Source: Burkholderia sp. BCC1644 (GTDB taxonomy: Bacteria > Pseudomonadota > Gammaproteobacteria > Burkholderiales > Burkholderiaceae). From it: 64,000 nt of DNA. The translations under genes and the position numbers were made by a program. The stretch is taken from assembly GCF_902833225.1 (NCBI RefSeq), contig NZ_CADFEI010000003.1, positions 1 through 64,000 on the forward strand, read 5' to 3'. Positions 8,838 through 17,401 of the stretch are shown one piece after another. Under the pieces are notes generated by a model. It worked only from the letters and a program-made list of their open reading frames with translations, did not search any database and had not been told where the DNA came from. Position 1 is the stretch's first letter. Each line of letters begins with the position of its first letter.

Positions 8838-10313
8838 TCAGACCAGGTTGATATAGGTGGCCTTCGGGTACAGGAAGCTCTCGACGTGCTCCTTCCCGCC
8901 CTTCCATCCGTAGCCGCTCATCTTCGTGCCGCCGAAACCCACGGCCGGGTCGATCACGCCGTAGCAGTTGACCCAGACGGTGCCCGAGCGAATCCCCTGC
9001 GACACCTTGTGCGCGGTCGACAGGCTGCTCGTCCACACACCGCCGGCGAGGCCGTACGGTGTGTCGTTCGCGAGCCGCAGCGCGTCGTCCATCGTGTCGA
9101 ACGGAATCACCGACGCGACGGGCCCGAAGATTTCCTCGCGGGCGATCGTCATGTCGTTGCGGACATCGGCAAACACCGTCGGCTCGACGAAGAAGCCGCC
9201 GGCCGGTGCGCCGTCCGGGCGCCGGCCGCCGTGCACGAGCCGCGCCTCCGTGGCGCCGATGTCCACGTAATGCATCACGCGATCGAGCTGGCGCCGCGAG
9301 ATCAGCGGGCCGATCTGCGTATCGGGATCGCGGCCGTCGCCGATCCGGATCGAGCCGGCGAACGCGGCCATGCGCTGCACGAATTCGTCATGAATCGCGC
9401 GCTGCACGAAGATCCGTGTACCTGCCACGCACACCTGGCCGGTGTTGGTGAACACGCCCATCGCCGCGCCCGGCACGGCCTTGTCGAGATCGGCATCGGC
9501 GAACACGATGTCGGGCGACTTGCCGCCGAGTTCGAGCTGCAGCCGCTTCAGGTTGCCGGCCGACGCGCGCACGATGGCCTGCGCGGTGCCCACCGAGCCG
9601 GTGAAGGCCACGCGATCGACGTCCGGGTGTTCGGCCAGCGCCTGGCCGACGTCCTTGCCGTAGCCGGTCACGACGTTGATCACACCGTCGGGCACGCCGG
9701 CTTCCATCATCAGCTCGGACACGCGCAGCGACGACAGCGACGCATCCTCGGCCGGCTTCAGCACGGCCGTGCAGCCGGTGGCGAGCGCGGGGCCGTAGAT
9801 CCACCACAGCCCCATCAGCGGGCCGTTCCACGGGATGATGCCGCCGACCACGCCCACCGGCATCAACTGCTTGAGCGCGGTGAAGCCGGGTGCGATCGAC
9901 ATCGGCGGCGTTTCCACCGCGCCGGCGCCGGTTTGCGATGCGTAGAACTGCAGCAGTTGCGACAGCCATTCCTTGTAGCCGCGCGTGCGGGCGAGCGGCG
10001 CGCCCATGTCGAGCGTCTCGATCAGCGCGAGCTCGTCGAAGTGATCGAGGATCACGTCGTGCACGCGCAGCAGCAGCTTGCGCCGCTCGTGCGGCGTGAA
10101 ACGGCTCCACGGCCCTTCGAACGCGCGGCGCGCGGCGGCCACGGCGCGGGCAACGTCCTGCGCGTTGCCCTGCGCGACATGGCACAGCACTTCGCCGGTG
10201 GCAGGATTGATGGCCTCGATGCGTTCGCCGCCGGCGGGGTCGACCCATGCCCCGCCGATCAGCAGCTTCTTGGTGCCACGTACGAAATCCGGCATGCTCG
10301 GGTTGATGCTCAA
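8838..10313 (-). CDS. NAD-dependent aldehyde dehydrogenase (TTG start)
   Basis: A 491-residue ALDH. The catalytic Glu lies in QLELGGKSPDIVF and the nucleophile Cys in NTGQVCVAGTRIF; IPWNGPLMG and FTGSVGTAQ line the coenzyme site. The last segment FGGTKMSGYGWKGGKEH is a normal C-terminus. No suitable ATG exists at the family N-terminus. A TTG at 10313 preceded by GGAAGGAG with six-base spacing gives M-SINPSMPDFVRGTKKLL, the right length, so I use it. The gene follows a second ALDH in the same leftward operon (35-bp gap), and their products share clear similarity. It probably oxidises an aldehyde generated by the neighbouring alcohol dehydrogenase. Confidence 0.88.
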   Translation of the reverse strand: MSINPSMPDFVRGTKKLLIGGAWVDPAGGERIEAINPATGEVLCHVAQGNAQDVARAVAAARRAFEGPWSRFTPHERRKLLLRVHDVILDHFDELALIETLDMGAPLARTRGYKEWLSQLLQFYASQTGAGAVETPPMSIAPGFTALKQLMPVGVVGGIIPWNGPLMGLWWIYGPALATGCTAVLKPAEDASLSSLRVSELMMEAGVPDGVINVVTGYGKDVGQALAEHPDVDRVAFTGSVGTAQAIVRASAGNLKRLQLELGGKSPDIVFADADLDKAVPGAAMGVFTNTGQVCVAGTRIFVQRAIHDEFVQRMAAFAGSIRIGDGRDPDTQIGPLISRRQLDRVMHYVDIGATEARLVHGGRRPDGAPAGGFFVEPTVFADVRNDMTIAREEIFGPVASVIPFDTMDDALRLANDTPYGLAGGVWTSSLSTAHKVSQGIRSGTVWVNCYGVIDPAVGFGGTKMSGYGWKGGKEHVESFLYPKATYINLV

Positions 10314-10348
10314 GAGTGTCTCCTTCCGAATTGTTCTGGATGACGAAG

Positions 10349-11839
10349 TTACATGCGAAGCATGATCGACTTCGTTTGCGTATAGGCGTCGATCGACTCC
10401 TGGCCGAATTCGCGCCCCCACCCCGATTGCTTGTAGCCGCCGAACGCCATGGCCGGATCGGATTCGCCGAAGGTGTTGATCCACAGCCGCCCGGCCTTGA
10501 GCGCGCGCACGACCTTGTGCGCGCGTGCCACGTCGCGCGTCCACACCGCGGCGGAAAGGCCGTAGCTGGTGTCGTTGGCCTGCAGCACCGCATCGTCCTC
10601 GTCCTTGAACGGGATGATCGACAGCACCGGTCCGAAGATCTCTTCCTGCGCGATCCGCATGCCGTTGCGCACGTTGTCGAACACCGTCGGCTCGACGAAG
10701 TAGCCGGCGCCGTCCCACGGCTGGCCGCCGAGCCGCAACGTCGCGCCGCCCTCCTGGCCCACGCCGATGTACGACCGCACGCGCTCGCGCTGCGTCGCCG
10801 AAATCAGCGGGCCGATCTTCGTGTCGGCCGCGAACGGGTCGCCGGCCTTCCATGCGGCCGCCACCTGCGCCACGCGCTCCGCCACTTGCTCGTGGATGCT
10901 CTCCTGCACGAACAGCCGCGTGCCGGCCGAGCACACCTGGCCCGAGTTGCCGCAGAAGGTCTTCACGGCGGCCTGCACGGCCTTCTCGATGTCGGCGTCG
11001 GCGAACACCACGTTGGGCGCCTTGCCGCCGAGTTCCAGCGTCACCTTCTTCAGGTTCCCCGTCGCGTCGCGCGTGATCTGCTTGCCGACCGCCGTCGAGC
11101 CCGTGAACGCGATCTTGTCCACGCCAGGGTGCTGCGCCAGCGCCGCGCCCGCCGTTGCACCGAAGCCCGGCAGCACGTTGATCACGCCCGGCGGCAGGTC
11201 GGTTTCCTGGATCAGCTCCGCGAGGCGGATCGACGTGAGGCAGGCCAGCTCGGCGGGCTTGAGGATCACCGTGTTGCCGCAGCACAGCGCGTTGGCGAAC
11301 TTGATCGCGGCCATCAGGATCGGCACGTTCCACGGGATGATCTGGCCGCATACGCCGAGCGGTTCGCGCAGCGTGTAGATCAGCGTGCTGCCGTCCGACG
11401 GGATCGTGGTGCCGAGCACCTTGGAGCACCAGCCCGCGTAGTAGCGCACGATGTCCACCGTGGCGGTCACCGCGCCTTGCGCGAACCACAGCGGCATGCC
11501 GTTGTCGAGCGATTCGATCGCGGCCAGCTCGTCGATGTGGGCCTCGATCTGGTCCGCGATCTTCAGCAGCGCGCGTGTGCGGGCGTGCGGCGACAGTGCC
11601 GACCATGACGGCGCTTCGAATGCCTTGCGCGCGGCGATTACCGCGGCGTCCACATCGGCGCTGTCGGCCTCGGCGACCCGGCAAAGCAGCTGTTCGGTCG
11701 CGGGGTTGATCGTCTCGAAGGTCTTGCCCGATGCGGCATCGACCCATTGCCCGCCGATCAGCAGGCGCTTCGCACCCTGCCCGATCCACGCGAGCGCTTT
11801 TGCACGCGCGGCTTGCGCGGTGTCCGTGATAGTCGTCAT
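10349..11839 (-). CDS. NAD-dependent aldehyde dehydrogenase
   Basis: A 496-residue ALDH with a complete set of motifs: IIPWNVPILMAAIKFANAL, FTGSTAVGKQI, the catalytic Glu in TLELGGKAPNVVF, the nucleophile Cys in NSGQVCSAGTRLF, and EEIFGPVLSIIPF near the C-terminus. It resembles betaine-aldehyde/phenylacetaldehyde-type dehydrogenases. ATG 11839 is preceded by CTGGAG with suitable spacing; the frame is open further upstream, but that stretch overlaps the SMP-30 gene. It is the second gene of the leftward operon controlled from about 12.77 kb. The pair of ALDHs may handle successive aldehydes or different isomers. Confidence 0.9.
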   Translation of the reverse strand: MTTITDTAQAARAKALAWIGQGAKRLLIGGQWVDAASGKTFETINPATEQLLCRVAEADSADVDAAVIAARKAFEAPSWSALSPHARTRALLKIADQIEAHIDELAAIESLDNGMPLWFAQGAVTATVDIVRYYAGWCSKVLGTTIPSDGSTLIYTLREPLGVCGQIIPWNVPILMAAIKFANALCCGNTVILKPAELACLTSIRLAELIQETDLPPGVINVLPGFGATAGAALAQHPGVDKIAFTGSTAVGKQITRDATGNLKKVTLELGGKAPNVVFADADIEKAVQAAVKTFCGNSGQVCSAGTRLFVQESIHEQVAERVAQVAAAWKAGDPFAADTKIGPLISATQRERVRSYIGVGQEGGATLRLGGQPWDGAGYFVEPTVFDNVRNGMRIAQEEIFGPVLSIIPFKDEDDAVLQANDTSYGLSAAVWTRDVARAHKVVRALKAGRLWINTFGESDPAMAFGGYKQSGWGREFGQESIDAYTQTKSIMLRM

Positions 11840-11868
11840 GAATGCTCCAGTTGGGGTGGCGTGATGCA

Positions 11869-12759
11869 TCAGGCCAGCGGCACGTCGACGCGCGTCGACA
11901 GCACCGCACTCAGCGGATTGGCGCGGCGCACCTCCGGATTGAAATCGGCGGGCGTCACGCACATGAACAGCGTGCGTCGATCCTCGCCGCCCAGCGCGCA
12001 GGCATAGCAGTTGCGCTCGCCGGTCTGGATCTCCTCGAGGATCGTGCCGCCGGGCGCCACGCGCAGCACGCCCGTCTTCGTGAAATCGGCGACCCAGATC
12101 GCGCCCTCGGCATCGACCTGCGAGATGCCGTCGGGAGCCACGACGATCTCGGCCATCGAGCGGATCACGTCCTCGTCCTGCGGCACCGGGCCGAACGTCG
12201 CCCAGTCGCGGCGCGCGGAGAGCGAACCGTCGGGCCGGATGTCGAACGCCGACATCCGGTTGCCCCAGGATTCGGACACCACCAGCGTGCGCCCATCGAT
12301 GATCGTCGCGCCGTTCGCGAAGTGCAGCGGCTCGCTCACCATCGTGACCGTGCCGTCCGGATCGACGCGCGCGAGCCGGCCCGGGCGGCGCGGCGCAAGC
12401 TTCATCACGTCGAAGCCGAGGTTGCCGACCCACACGCGGCCCTGCGCGTCCACCACCATGTCGTTGGGTTCGAATTCCAGGTGCGGCGACAGGTCGGCAT
12501 GGCGCACGACCGAGCCGTCGTGCTCGCGGCGCAACAGCGCGCGGTCGTGCATCGACACGACGATCAGCCGCCCGTCGGGCAGCCAGCCGATGCCGGACGG
12601 GCATTCGGGCACGTGCATCTCCTCGCAGAGGTTGCTGCCGTCCTCGCGCATCGAGTACACGCATTCGGTATAGAGATCGCTGAACCAGAAGCGGCCGTCG
12701 TGCCAGCGTGCGGCTTCGGTATGCGTCATGCCGTCGAGAAGCAGGGTGAGCTGTCTCAT
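11869..12759 (-). CDS. SMP-30/gluconolactonase/LRE family lactonase
   Basis: A 296-residue six-bladed beta-propeller of the SMP-30 family. It begins LTLLLDGMTHTEAARWHDGR with the first-blade metal-ligand Glu (E in HTEAARW). Later come GIGWLPDGRLIVVS, FEPNDMVVDAQGRVWVGNLG (Asn and Asp typical of the metal site) and ISQVDAEGAIWVADF. Family enzymes hydrolyse sugar or alkyl lactones using Ca or Zn. This is the first gene of the leftward operon. A copy of regulatory motif 2 lies only five bases upstream of the ATG, so a bound repressor would also mask the ribosome site. Lactone hydrolysis beside alcohol and aldehyde dehydrogenases suggests ring opening of a lactone intermediate. Confidence 0.88.
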   Translation of the reverse strand: MRQLTLLLDGMTHTEAARWHDGRFWFSDLYTECVYSMREDGSNLCEEMHVPECPSGIGWLPDGRLIVVSMHDRALLRREHDGSVVRHADLSPHLEFEPNDMVVDAQGRVWVGNLGFDVMKLAPRRPGRLARVDPDGTVTMVSEPLHFANGATIIDGRTLVVSESWGNRMSAFDIRPDGSLSARRDWATFGPVPQDEDVIRSMAEIVVAPDGISQVDAEGAIWVADFTKTGVLRVAPGGTILEEIQTGERNCYACALGGEDRRTLFMCVTPADFNPEVRRANPLSAVLSTRVDVPLA

Positions 12760-12764
12760 TTAAC

Positions 12765-12778
12765 CTGTCGTTAGTTAG
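12765..12778. promoter_or_regulatory. Motif 2 operator, upstream of the lactonase operon
   Basis: Reads CTAACTAACGACAG on the minus strand, one copy of the CTA-N8-TAG-like palindrome seen at six promoters here. Together with its flank it shares a 13-base run (CAATCTAACTAAC) with the copy at 13750. It lies 6-19 bases before the lactonase ATG (12759). Confidence 0.6.
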
Positions 12779-12820
12779 ATTGAAGGATGCAGCGTGATCG
12801 CGGTCCGTGGGTTCGAGCGG

Positions 12821-13633
12821 TCACGACTGCGGCAGGCGGGCCGACGGAAATTCGGGCTGGCGCTTGCCGCGCAACGCGGCGACGCCCTCCTTGACGTCCG
12901 CCCCCAGGAAACACAGCATTTCAAGCGCGAGCGAGTTGTCGAAGACCGGCCCCGCCACGCGCATCCAGTTGTTGAGCGATTTCTTGGTCGCGCGAATCGC
13001 GGTCTGGCTGCCGCGCGCGAGGTTGGCCGCGATGGCCAGCGAGCGCGACAGCACCTCGGCGCGCGGCGCGCAAAAGCTGACCAGGCCGATCCGTTCGGCT
13101 TCCTTGCCATCGACGAAATCCGCGGTCATCAGGTAATACTTGGCCTTGGCCATCCCGCACAGCAGCGGCCACACGATGGCCGCGTGGTCGCCCGCCGACA
13201 CGCCGAGGCGCGCATGTCCGTCGGTCAGCTTCGCGTCCTCGGCCATCACGCTCACGTCCGCCAGCAGCGCGACGACGAGGCCCGCACCGACGGCCGTGCC
13301 GTTGATCGCGGAGATGATCGGCTTGTCGCACGCGAGCATGTTGTAGACGATGTCGGACGCTTCCTTCATCACGCGCATCGTGGCCTCCTGGCTGGTCGCC
13401 ATTTCCTCGACCACGGAGAGATCGCCGCCGGCCGAGAACGCGCGATCGCCGGCGCCGGTCACGACGACCACCTTCACGCTCGGGTCGTCACCGACGACAC
13501 CCCAGACCTTGGTCAATTCCCAGTGCATCCGGTTGTTCGTGGCGTTCATGACCTCCGGACGATTGAGCGTGACGAGCAGGACGCCGTCCGGCTGGCGATC
13601 GAACAGGAGGAACTGGAAATCTTCGTATTTCAT
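12821..13633 (-). CDS. Crotonase-superfamily protein (enoyl-CoA hydratase/isomerase-like) lacking both canonical glutamates
   Basis: A 270-residue crotonase fold. The oxyanion-hole region [17 protein letters not shown] and the core [19 protein letters not shown] are clear. Aligning by eye to rat enoyl-CoA hydratase, the position of Glu144 (GGGCELAM) is Val in GAGLVVAL. The position of Glu164 (FGQPEI) is His in LTDGHARL. It is therefore unlikely to be an ordinary hydratase; other crotonase chemistries (isomerase, thioester or C-C hydrolase) are possible. ATG 13633 was chosen as the family start. It has its own upstream region with a motif 2 copy at 13754, and a second copy separates it from the lactonase gene, so it may be a separate transcript. 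Confidence 0.85.
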   Translation of the reverse strand: MKYEDFQFLLFDRQPDGVLLVTLNRPEVMNATNNRMHWELTKVWGVVGDDPSVKVVVVTGAGDRAFSAGGDLSVVEEMATSQEATMRVMKEASDIVYNMLACDKPIISAINGTAVGAGLVVALLADVSVMAEDAKLTDGHARLGVSAGDHAAIVWPLLCGMAKAKYYLMTADFVDGKEAERIGLVSFCAPRAEVLSRSLAIAANLARGSQTAIRATKKSLNNWMRVAGPVFDNSLALEMLCFLGADVKEGVAALRGKRQPEFPSARLPQS

Positions 13634-13953
13634 GCTGGGCCCTGGGATTGTCTGGAACGGCCGGCGACGTATGTCGAAGCCCGCCGATGAAGTGACCTGC
13701 GTCGGTTCGCGGTACCGGGGAAAGCGCAAGGGACCGTCAGGATACCCTGCAATCTAACTAACAGTTGTTATTCTATTTTGCTTGCGGGGATTTCCCATCA
13801 GGGAATCCCCGCATGCCGCGAGTCAAATGCACGCCTTCCGGCGCGCGCTTTTCGACGCGCGGAACGTTTCCGACACAAACGTTGCGTGCGGCGGGTTCAG
13901 CGCCAAACCTGAAGGCATTCGCAGGAACAGAATCAGAACAAGGAGCGAGACAC
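13634..13953. other. Divergent intergenic region between crotonase-like and third MmgE/PrpD gene
   Basis: 320 bp without a gene. It holds motif 2 (13754-13767) followed by an AT-rich stretch (TTGTTATTCTATTTTG, 13765-13780) that is the likeliest promoter zone for both directions. A short inverted repeat lies nearby: GGGGATTTCCC (13787) with GGGAATCCCC (13801). Nothing else is recognised. Confidence 0.6.
13754..13767. promoter_or_regulatory. Motif 2 operator between divergent genes at 13633 and 13954
   Basis: Reads CTAACTAACAGTTG, inside CAATCTAACTAAC...GTTGTTA. It matches the six-copy consensus CTAMCKAACGWTAG at the left arm and centre, with a degenerate right arm. It is about 120 bp upstream of the crotonase-like ATG and 187 bp upstream of the MmgE/PrpD ATG. 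Confidence 0.55.
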
Positions 13954-15393
13954 ATGAGTCACCCGACCCTCATCCAGCAACTGGCCGACTTCTCGGCCGG
14001 CGTCGACATCGCCCGGCTACCCGACATCGTCGTGCAGGAGTGCAAGCGCGACATTCTCGACTCGCTGGGTGTCGCGCTGGCGGGGATCGATCATCCGAGG
14101 GGACGCATCGGCATCGAAACGGGCCGCCGCATCGGCGGCCGCGCGGGCGACGCGACCATCATCGGCACCGGCGAACGCTCGACCGCCTACGGCGCGGCGT
14201 TCGCCAACAGCGAATTGCTGAACGCGCTGGATGCGGACTCGGTGCTGATGCCGGGCCACGTGAGCCCCTACGTGCTGCCCGGTGCATTCGCGACGGCCGA
14301 GACGCACCGGCGTGCCGGCCGCGACCTGATCGCCGCCGTGGCGGTGTCGCACGAGATTTCGTATCGCTTCGGCGCCGCGATGAGCGGCTACCGCGACACC
14401 AAGGACGGCAAGTCGGCCAATCCCGCATCGGTCGTGGGCTACAGCAGCACCGTGTTCGGCGCGACCGCGTCCGCGGGCAAGCTCAAGCGGCTGTCGGCGG
14501 CGCAACTGGCCAACGCACTGGGCCTGGCCGCAGCATCGGCACCGGTGAATGCGCAGCGCGCGTGGTTCACGCACGCGCCCACCGCCACCATCAAGTACCA
14601 GCTGGCTGGCGGCCTGACCAACATCGCGCTCACGGCCGCCGACCTGGGCGAACTGGGCCATCGCGGCGATGTGCGCATCCTCGACGACGCGGTCAACGGT
14701 TACGCGAGTTTCATCGGTACCGACCGCTGGATGCCCGAGATCATCACGCGGGATCTCGGCGACGAGTGGCGTTTTCCCGGCTTCCAGATGTTCAAGCCGT
14801 ATCCGCACTGCCGCGTGATGCACGCGCCGCTCGACCTGCTGATCGACATCGTCACGCAACACGATTTGAAGCCCCACGAGATCGACGGCATCACATCGTT
14901 CGGCGAAGGCTGGGCCTATGTGCTGCCCTGCTTCACCAACCGCGAAATCCTGGAGGTGCACGACGCGCAGTTCTGCTTCTCGCACGGCCTGGCCGTCGCG
15001 GCTCATCGCATTCCGCCCGGCCCCCGCTGGCAGGATCCGGCCGTCGTGTTCGACCCGTCCGTGATGGCGCTGATGAATCGCGTGTCGCTGGAAACCCATC
15101 CGGCCTATTTCCAGTCGATCTCGGCGGACATCACCAGCCGCCCGTCGCGCGTGGAAGTGCGTGCGCGCGGGCAAGTCTTCGCCGGCGAGAAGATGTTCCC
15201 GAAAGGCACGCCGTCGGTGGACACCGCGACCTACATGACCACCGACGAACTGGTGAACAAGTTCCGCACGTTCGTCGACGGCCTGCTGCCGGTATCGACT
15301 GTCGAGCAGGTCGTCGACAGCGTGCTGAACCTCGAAAAGGTGGAGGACTTCGGCACCGTCATCCGCCAGTTCGTGCGCTCGTCCGGCCACTGA
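13954..15393 (+). CDS. MmgE/PrpD family protein (third of three)
   Basis: A 479-residue MmgE/PrpD protein. It has ECKRDILDSLGVALAGIDHP near residue 30, then SELLNALDADSVLMPGHVSP at the active-site region, GRDLIAAVAVSHEISYRFG and KPYPHCRVMHAPLDLLIDI. ATG 13954 has AAGGAG with eight-base spacing; the same frame is open upstream from 13765 without a ribosome site. It is transcribed away from the crotonase-like gene and followed by an ALDH pseudogene and an SDR. The three homologues differ widely from one another, so they are unlikely to be recent duplicates and may act on different steps. The function beyond the family is unknown. Confidence 0.88.
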   Translation: MSHPTLIQQLADFSAGVDIARLPDIVVQECKRDILDSLGVALAGIDHPRGRIGIETGRRIGGRAGDATIIGTGERSTAYGAAFANSELLNALDADSVLMPGHVSPYVLPGAFATAETHRRAGRDLIAAVAVSHEISYRFGAAMSGYRDTKDGKSANPASVVGYSSTVFGATASAGKLKRLSAAQLANALGLAAASAPVNAQRAWFTHAPTATIKYQLAGGLTNIALTAADLGELGHRGDVRILDDAVNGYASFIGTDRWMPEIITRDLGDEWRFPGFQMFKPYPHCRVMHAPLDLLIDIVTQHDLKPHEIDGITSFGEGWAYVLPCFTNREILEVHDAQFCFSHGLAVAAHRIPPGPRWQDPAVVFDPSVMALMNRVSLETHPAYFQSISADITSRPSRVEVRARGQVFAGEKMFPKGTPSVDTATYMTTDELVNKFRTFVDGLLPVSTVEQVVDSVLNLEKVEDFGTVIRQFVRSSGH

Positions 15394-15423
15394 GCACCGA
15401 CGGCAACCTCGAAAACCACGACC

Positions 15424-15777
15424 ATGGCCCGTCATGCCGTCAACATGCCGCACGCGGATCGCCTCTGCATCTGCGGCCGCTGGAGGGCGCCCTCGTACAC
15501 CGACACCTGCGCCGTGTTCAATTGAGCGACCGATGAATTGGCTGCGCGCGCAACCATATCGAACGACACGATCTTCGGCCTCAATACGGTGGTGTTCACG
15601 CACGACGCAGAGCGGGCGCTGCACGTCGCGCGGCGGCTGCGTGCGGGGTTGGTGGGACACAACGCGTCTCGCACCGATTTCTCCATCGGCTTCGGGGGCT
15701 TCAAGCAATCGAGCGCGGGCGGCCTCGAAGCATTTCTCGAAGTCAAGACTGTCGTACCTGGCCCGCCGGCCGAATGA
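15424..15777 (+). pseudogene. Aldehyde dehydrogenase remnant with large internal deletion
   Basis: ATG 15424 opens an ALDH-like N-terminus (MPHADRLCICGRWRAPSYTD, residues 8-27) that runs about 33 codons to an in-frame TGA at 15523. In the same frame the sequence resumes directly with an ALDH C-terminus: NDTIFGLNTVVFTHDAERAL, then RRLRAGLVGHNASRTDFSIG and FGGFKQS...GGLEAFLEVKTVV, ending at 15777. The catalytic Glu and Cys and roughly 370 central codons are absent. So an intact ALDH once lay here in the operon between the MmgE/PrpD and SDR genes and was lost by deletion plus a nonsense change. Confidence 0.85.
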
Positions 15778-15814
15778 GTACCGGCGCATGAACAAACATC
15801 TGGAGGAGCAACCG

Positions 15815-16636
15815 ATGAACAAAACCGAATTCAACAACGCAGCACCGCACGACTGGATGGTCCATTCGCGCATCAAGGGGCTGGTCGCGCTGGTGGTCGG
15901 CGCCGGCAGCGGCATGGGCGAGGCCAGTGCGAAAACCTTCGCGGCAAACGGCGGCGCGGTCGCCGTTGCCGACCTGAATGCGGATAACGCCGAACGCGTG
16001 GCCGGCGAGATCGCGCGACGCGACGGCCACGCGCTCGCGCTCGGCCTCGATGTATCGAAACAGTCGGACATCGACACGGCCATCTCCAGAACGGTCGAGC
16101 GCTTCGGCCGGCTCGACGTCGTCATCAACACGGCCGCGCTGGTGCGTTCCGGGATGCTCGAGGACGTGTCGATCGACGAATGGCGCAGCGGCTTCCAGGT
16201 CAACGTGGACGGTGCGCTGATGCTCGCGCGCAGCGCGCTGCCGCACCTGAAGCAGAGCCCGCATGCGGCGATCGTGAACACGGCTTCGCTGGCGGGCGTG
16301 CATGGCTATTCACAGGGCGGCGCCTATGGCCCGAGCAAGGCGGCGCTCATCACGCTCAGCCGGCAGATGGCGCACGAGTGGGCATCCTACGGCGTGCGCG
16401 TGAATGTCGTGCTGCCGGGCGTGATCGACACGCCGATGGCGCGCTGCTCGGTACCGCAGGAACTGCTCGACCAGCTTGCGGCGATGCTGCCGATGAGCCG
16501 GGTCGGCCAGCCGGAGGAAGTCGCCGACCTGATCGTGTATCTTGCGTCGCCCGCGGCCGGCTACATCACGGCCCAGGCAATCGCATGCGACGGCGGCATG
16601 TCGCACATGATGTTCGCGAAGCCGATGGGCAAGTAA
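15815..16636 (+). CDS. Short-chain dehydrogenase/reductase (SDR)
   Basis: A 273-residue classical SDR. The cofactor motif is VVGAGSGMGEASA (TGxxxGxG variant), Asp in VADLNADN suggests NAD preference, and the catalytic triad is Ser in VNTASLAG with Tyr/Lys in GGAYGPSKAAL. The usual NNAG is replaced by NTAA (VVINTAALV), which is uncommon. The start at 15815 follows GGAGGAG with six-base spacing; an earlier ATG at 15788 lacks a good site. It follows the ALDH remnant and third MmgE/PrpD gene. It would oxidise or reduce a hydroxy/keto group in the pathway; the substrate is unknown. Confidence 0.88.
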   Translation: MNKTEFNNAAPHDWMVHSRIKGLVALVVGAGSGMGEASAKTFAANGGAVAVADLNADNAERVAGEIARRDGHALALGLDVSKQSDIDTAISRTVERFGRLDVVINTAALVRSGMLEDVSIDEWRSGFQVNVDGALMLARSALPHLKQSPHAAIVNTASLAGVHGYSQGGAYGPSKAALITLSRQMAHEWASYGVRVNVVLPGVIDTPMARCSVPQELLDQLAAMLPMSRVGQPEEVADLIVYLASPAAGYITAQAIACDGGMSHMMFAKPMGK

Positions 16637-17145
16637 GCGCGCCGCGAAGCAGGTGCGCCGCGTGCGGCGAGGGCTCGTCCGGGCCTTCGCCGCTGGCGTT
16701 CGCACGCATTGCCTGTATCGCCTGCATCGCCCGACGCGAATGACCGGGCTGCGGGCACCTCCGGCCTGATCCCCCGCATGCGGGCCCGGATCACGGCTGA
16801 CGACGCCCTCTCCGCTCCATCTCCCCCACTACACGTTGCATCGGCCGCGCGAATCCGCACGCCCATCCGACCTTCGACGAAGCTGCGCACGGTATGGATC
16901 GCGCCTCGATGCTCGCGATGAACGATCCGTCCATGGACGAGCGCGCCGATTTCCGGATCGAGCTGCACTTGCAGCGACGGCGAACCTGAAAAATTTCGTT
17001 CCGTCGGGTAAAACGCCGTTCGACAGCGACATCGCCTCCGAATCGAGTAAACACGGCCCCCAACACCCGCATGGGAACGCTTCCGCGCGCGTTATTACGT
17101 AGAACGGATCATGTTTTACGGCGCCGAGTTCGTATGAACAAGTTG

Positions 17146-17157
17146 AAGTACGGAACA
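17146..17157 (+). promoter_or_regulatory. Motif 1 half-site upstream of the porin
   Basis: AAGTACGGAACA, identical to the consensus and pointing toward the porin 245 bp downstream. No TTGACN hexamer follows at the usual 14-15 bp here; a TTGCCT lies at 17180. Confidence 0.55.
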
Positions 17158-17240
17158 CCGGTATTCAGCCAACGGATCATTGCCTGAAAGCACGAATCCG
17201 CCTCGGGTTATACCCGATGGAGATTCGATGTCACGCCCCT

Positions 17241-17262
17241 CAATCTACCGAACGTTAGATTG
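17241..17262. promoter_or_regulatory. Motif 2 operator upstream of the porin
   Basis: Seven-base perfect inverted arms CAATCTA and TAGATTG around an eight-base centre (CCGAACGT). The core CTACCGAACGTTAG is at 17245-17258. It is the clearest short copy of the palindrome and lies 140 bp before the porin ATG. Confidence 0.7.
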
Positions 17263-17401
17263 TCGTCGTACCAAAAGACGACTGTCCGCACCCGGACATC
17301 GAGAACGAACCGGCCCATCCGTCCGGTCCTGAATCCGCCGCACAGCCTCGGCAGTTCGACACACTCCGCTCCTTCACTTCTCATTAAATTCGGATACCGA
17401 A

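Larger units (their letters stand above)
16637..17401. other. 765-bp non-coding region upstream of the porin gene
   Basis: No convincing coding sequence. It carries a motif 1 half-site (17146-17157) and the best-formed short-arm motif 2 palindrome (17241-17262), both upstream of the porin. Base composition shifts toward AT from about 17090. The first 450 bp show nothing I can name. Confidence 0.6.
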
